From Gnetum montanum (Eukaryota; Streptophyta; Gnetopsida; Gnetales; Gnetaceae), in the NCBI GenBank assembly GCA_015680685.1, contig MNCI01003613.1, positions 159,349 to 223,348 of the forward strand: DNA of 64,000 nucleotides. The letters run 5' to 3'. Below are positions 61,166-64,000 of the stretch, one piece after another (position 1 is the first letter of the stretch; each line of letters begins with the position of its first letter). A program made the position numbers and the translations under genes. Below the pieces are notes generated by a model. It saw nothing but the letters and a program-made list of their open reading frames with translations. It made no database searches and had not been told where the DNA came from.

Positions 61166-61913
61166 ATGTCTCCACACCTTTGCATTCCCTTGCATAATCA
61201 ATGATTGCAAACCCCTCTGATGCACATGTGCTATGACCACACAACACTCTTTTCAAGTCAAACCATTGAACCTAAGGTGAACATAACACAAGTTGTCCCG
61301 TGGGAAGCCTCTATTGGCTGGTCAAAGCCTAGGTGGATGTAACACAAGTCATCTCAAGGAGAAAACACCTATCCTATAGATATGATGTGATTTTGTAAGC
61401 ATTAAAGCAAAGCCCATCTAGTGGCACACAGTTCACTTCATGGAAAGCACCCCGCAATTAGCATTCAACAATGTGTAGAATCCAAAGTAGGTTTTCCCTG
61501 TAGCAAAAAAGCAAAAAAGCAAAAAAAAAGAAGGTAAAAAAGACAAAAAAATAGAAAAGAGGAAAAAGTAGGAGTGCTGCAATTTCACAACTAGTTAGGC
61601 CCTAAATCCACACTGACCCTCTTATGAGCACTTCAATGAGAGGTCAACGTTTTCAAAGGTGAGCTACCATGGTGCAATGGCCACCTTCAATCGTGCATCA
61701 TGCATCATAACATCTTGTTCACAGTTCATCTCCCCTTTCACCCCCAGCAAGTTACCTACACCTCATACTCCTAGCATACCACTTCCACAACACTCTTGAG
61801 CTTAGTGCAACAACATTCGATTAGGTACTAACAAGCAATGTTGGTGCCAAGCTTGTTGTGGTCCTTTGTCATTCTTTGTCAATGTCTCTTAGGCCATTCC
61901 TCTAGATGTTAGT
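61166..61913. other. 3' untranslated part of element 2
   Basis: Noncoding; an A-rich AAAAAAGCAAAAAAGC tract at 61503-61545. Confidence 0.5.
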
Positions 61914-61926
61914 AAAGAGGGGCCAA
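61914..61926 (+). other. polypurine tract of element 2
   Basis: AAAGAGGGGCCAA directly before the 3' LTR. Confidence 0.7.
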
Positions 61927-63430
61927 GGAAACACCACAAAATTTGGACTGTAGTGTTTTAACTGCAAATTTTTCTAAGTGTCATTGCAAAGCTGAAATTT
62001 GCAAGTTTTTCTAAGTGTTGGAACTACTTTCTCCACTACCCTAGAGCATAGTCAAGTGTAGTTAGCATAAAGGTGCCATTTTTGTAGATTTTGGTTTCTA
62101 AATGTTAAGACTACACTATTCACCAGCCCAAAACATAGTTAAGCATAGTCAACTGGAAGCTAATTTTTGCAAGTTTTGACAAGTGTTGGGACTATGCTCA
62201 CTCCTAGTTGGAAGTGTAGTTAGCCTCCAGTGGAGAGTAGAGTCAACACATAGCCATTTTTTGCAAAATGTTTTCTAAGTGGTGGACTACACTCTCCCCT
62301 TGTTTAAAGTGTAGTTAGCTAGAATAGCCTTTGAAGGCCTCCACAATGAAACACCAGCATTCAAATGAACTTCAACACACCTTTGGAAAGTGTAGTTAGG
62401 GAAATGCATCTTTGTTATACCTCTTTTTTATCCCCAAATTGTAACTACGCTAGATCCCACACAAGATAGTGCAAAGCGTAGTCTTCAAATTTGCATTTTT
62501 CAGGTACATTACAATCCTCTTCACACAAAAACATGTAGTTGGTAGTGTAGTCATAGTCTCTTAGCTTTGTAGAGTCTAACAAAGCATAGTAGAGAATAAC
62601 AGTACTAACCTCAGTGGAGAGCGTAGTTGGATGCCAACATAGTCCCAACCATCCCATTGCCATGTGGCAGTCTCTTTGCACTTCAAGCTAACCCTAGTCC
62701 TATAAATATCACAACCCTCTATGTTTTTGGAGTTGGAAAAATTAAAGTAAGATTGGAAAATTTGGGCATTTTGGCATTTTGGGTGCACAAAAATTCAAAG
62801 GCAAACTAGCAAACCGGAGAGAGGCAAAGTTGCATACCACTATAGCTCACCTCAGAACACTGCACACTGTGGTGGCCAACCCAATAGGCACAGACACTAT
62901 AGCAGAATGATAGTCTTCATAGTTAGACACCTCCAAGACTATGACTACACTATCCACTACACTTGTTATACACCATTTACCTTCTTACCCTTTCTAGAGT
63001 TAACTACGCTCAACCCCACTTGGGGTGGTGTTTCGTACTCTCTCGCTCTCTTTCTTTGCATTTTTAGCATTTTTCTTACATTTTTCAACATTTTACTTGC
63101 ATTTTCTACCGTTTTAGCACATAACCATGCTTAGGTAGTCGTCCTAGCGCATTGACACCTTTGTTTCTTGCTAAAACCCTTGACTATGCTCACCCTGTTG
63201 ACACCATTGACATTGTGAACATCACTTGACACTTAGCATTATTTCACCTCTGCATTGTAGCTAACTATGCTACACCCATGTTTGCATTCCATAAGTCCTT
63301 GTTTGATTGGAAAGACTATTTAGGGTACCTCATCTTCACCTCCAACAGGCCCTCACGTGGATGCAAGGTTAGGACTGTATGCCTGCGGACCCCTCGGTGT
63401 TCTAGCCATTGATGTTTTCGATCACTACCA
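61927..63430 (+). repeat. 3' LTR of element 2
   Basis: 1,504 bp. Begins GGAAACACCACA (TG decayed to GG) and ends GATCACTACCA. TATA box at 62701-62708. Matches 43916-45455 throughout. Confidence 0.9.
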
Positions 63431-64000
63431 GTATAATATCTTCTAATAAAATTTAGATTTATTTTCCTACCTATCCAAAGCATTTCATGTTTGTTGTCAT
63501 AGATATATACCATGGTTGTTATTGATAATTTGAGTTTTAAAAGATTTTAGTGGTTACTGTGAATTTTGTCTAATATTCTTATCTAAAGATGGTGTGAAAG
63601 CATAATTTAAACAACCCACGTAAATCATATTCTAGTTAAAATAAATTTGGTACATAGACTCATCTCCAACCCCAGACACCTTAATGGAAGCCATTATACT
63701 TTTAGCATATTCTTCCAATTTTATAAAAATTTAAAGCAATGTAATCATTAATTTCCATTCAAATAGTCCTTCAAAGTAATCATCAATATCCATTCAAATA
63801 GTCATTGGAAGAAAATTCACCTCCTATAAGCAAGACAATATGGTAAGCAATGCAATATGACATGCAGTTCATCACATGATGAAGGGGTATCCTCCTAAAA
63901 TAATAAAGGCTAAATACCCAATAATTGACTTCATATGCCTAAGTGGTGGTTTTTTTGTTCTTTTGTTTTTGTTTGTGTAGTTTGACATTGCAAATAAATA
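63431..64000. other. continuation of the interrupted Helitron-type flank
   Basis: 63431 to about 63700 aligns with 43111-43420 (for example GAGTTTTAAAAGATTYTAGT). A short duplication, TCCATTCAAATAGTC, occurs at 63755 and 63790. Nothing is recognised after 63810. Confidence 0.7.

Larger units (their letters stand above)
43916..63430 (+). mobile_element. 19.5-kb Ty3/gypsy retrotransposon (element 2), plus orientation, dead
   Basis: LTRs at 43916-45455 and 61927-63430, flanked by GTAT at 43912-43915 and 63431-63434. The duplicate copy of the target at 43095-43125 shows the uninterrupted site. Order: LTR, primer site, leader, gag (46790-47950), protease (48690-49441), a 6.4-kb intervening stretch, RT-RNase H-integrase (55958-59409), tandem repeats, polypurine tract, LTR. 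The gag zinc-knuckle-like block and integrase tail resemble the plant Tat/Ogre group, in which gag-pro and RT can also be separated by noncoding sequence. That lineage call is tentative. Stops are found throughout. Confidence 0.88.

Noticed and set aside
60466-61198. TGCATAA at both edges of the CpG-rich block as a target duplication
   Set aside because: AT-rich 7-mer in AT-rich sequence and edges are not otherwise defined.
1-64000. tRNA, rRNA, CRISPR or bacterial-type operons
   Set aside because: No tRNA B-box context, rRNA segment or regular spacer-repeat array was seen; tandem repeats present are satellites without unique spacers.

Overview
The window reads as nuclear DNA of a seed plant with a large, repeat-swollen genome. 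I infer a gymnosperm, possibly a conifer, from very old CpG-depleted LTR retrotransposons nested in one another, Helitron-type and LINE remnants, and one intact gene with multi-kilobase introns. The species cannot be named from the sequence. No rRNA, tRNA or CRISPR array was recognised.

One protein-coding gene is intact. It is a five-exon glycoside hydrolase family 28 (polygalacturonase-like) gene on the minus strand, 26689 down to 19602, joining to a 484-residue protein with an N-terminal membrane anchor. Its upstream region carries a minimal start-stop element (ATGTAA). Two gene relics are also present: the N-terminal part of a HAD-type PHOSPHO1/PPsPase-like phosphatase (28581-28724) and one exon of an ABCB transporter (38946-39210).

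Layout: 1-1718 is the tail of a Ty3/gypsy element, followed by its 3' LTR (1719-3205). 3400-4362 and 17384-18800 are two halves of one LINE, split by a complete but dead minus-strand Ty3/gypsy element (4363-17383) that has an extra coiled-coil-rich reading region between integrase and 3' LTR. 19602-26749 is the GH28 gene. 27778-28500 holds two single-arm copies of a foldback repeat family next to the phosphatase relic. 31407-32352 is a solo LTR, 32354-33430 a copia gag/protease relic, and 33517-36570 a truncated minus-strand Ty3/gypsy pol. 36573-37350 is an LTR-like block. 37390-43915 holds pieces of a minus-strand Helitron-type element with the ABCB exon and a 435-bp foldback element among them. 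43916-63430 is a 19.5-kb plus-strand Ty3/gypsy element with ~1.5-kb LTRs. 63431-64000 resumes the sequence it interrupted.

The 19.5-kb element is the most unusual object. Its gag-protease and RT-RNase H-integrase blocks are separated by about 6.4 kb that contains a decayed protein-like region on the opposite strand, preceded on that strand by a TATA-like box and by words shared with the element's own LTR. The 13-kb element shows a parallel design on its sense strand. Both coding regions are full of stops, so they are relics rather than live systems.
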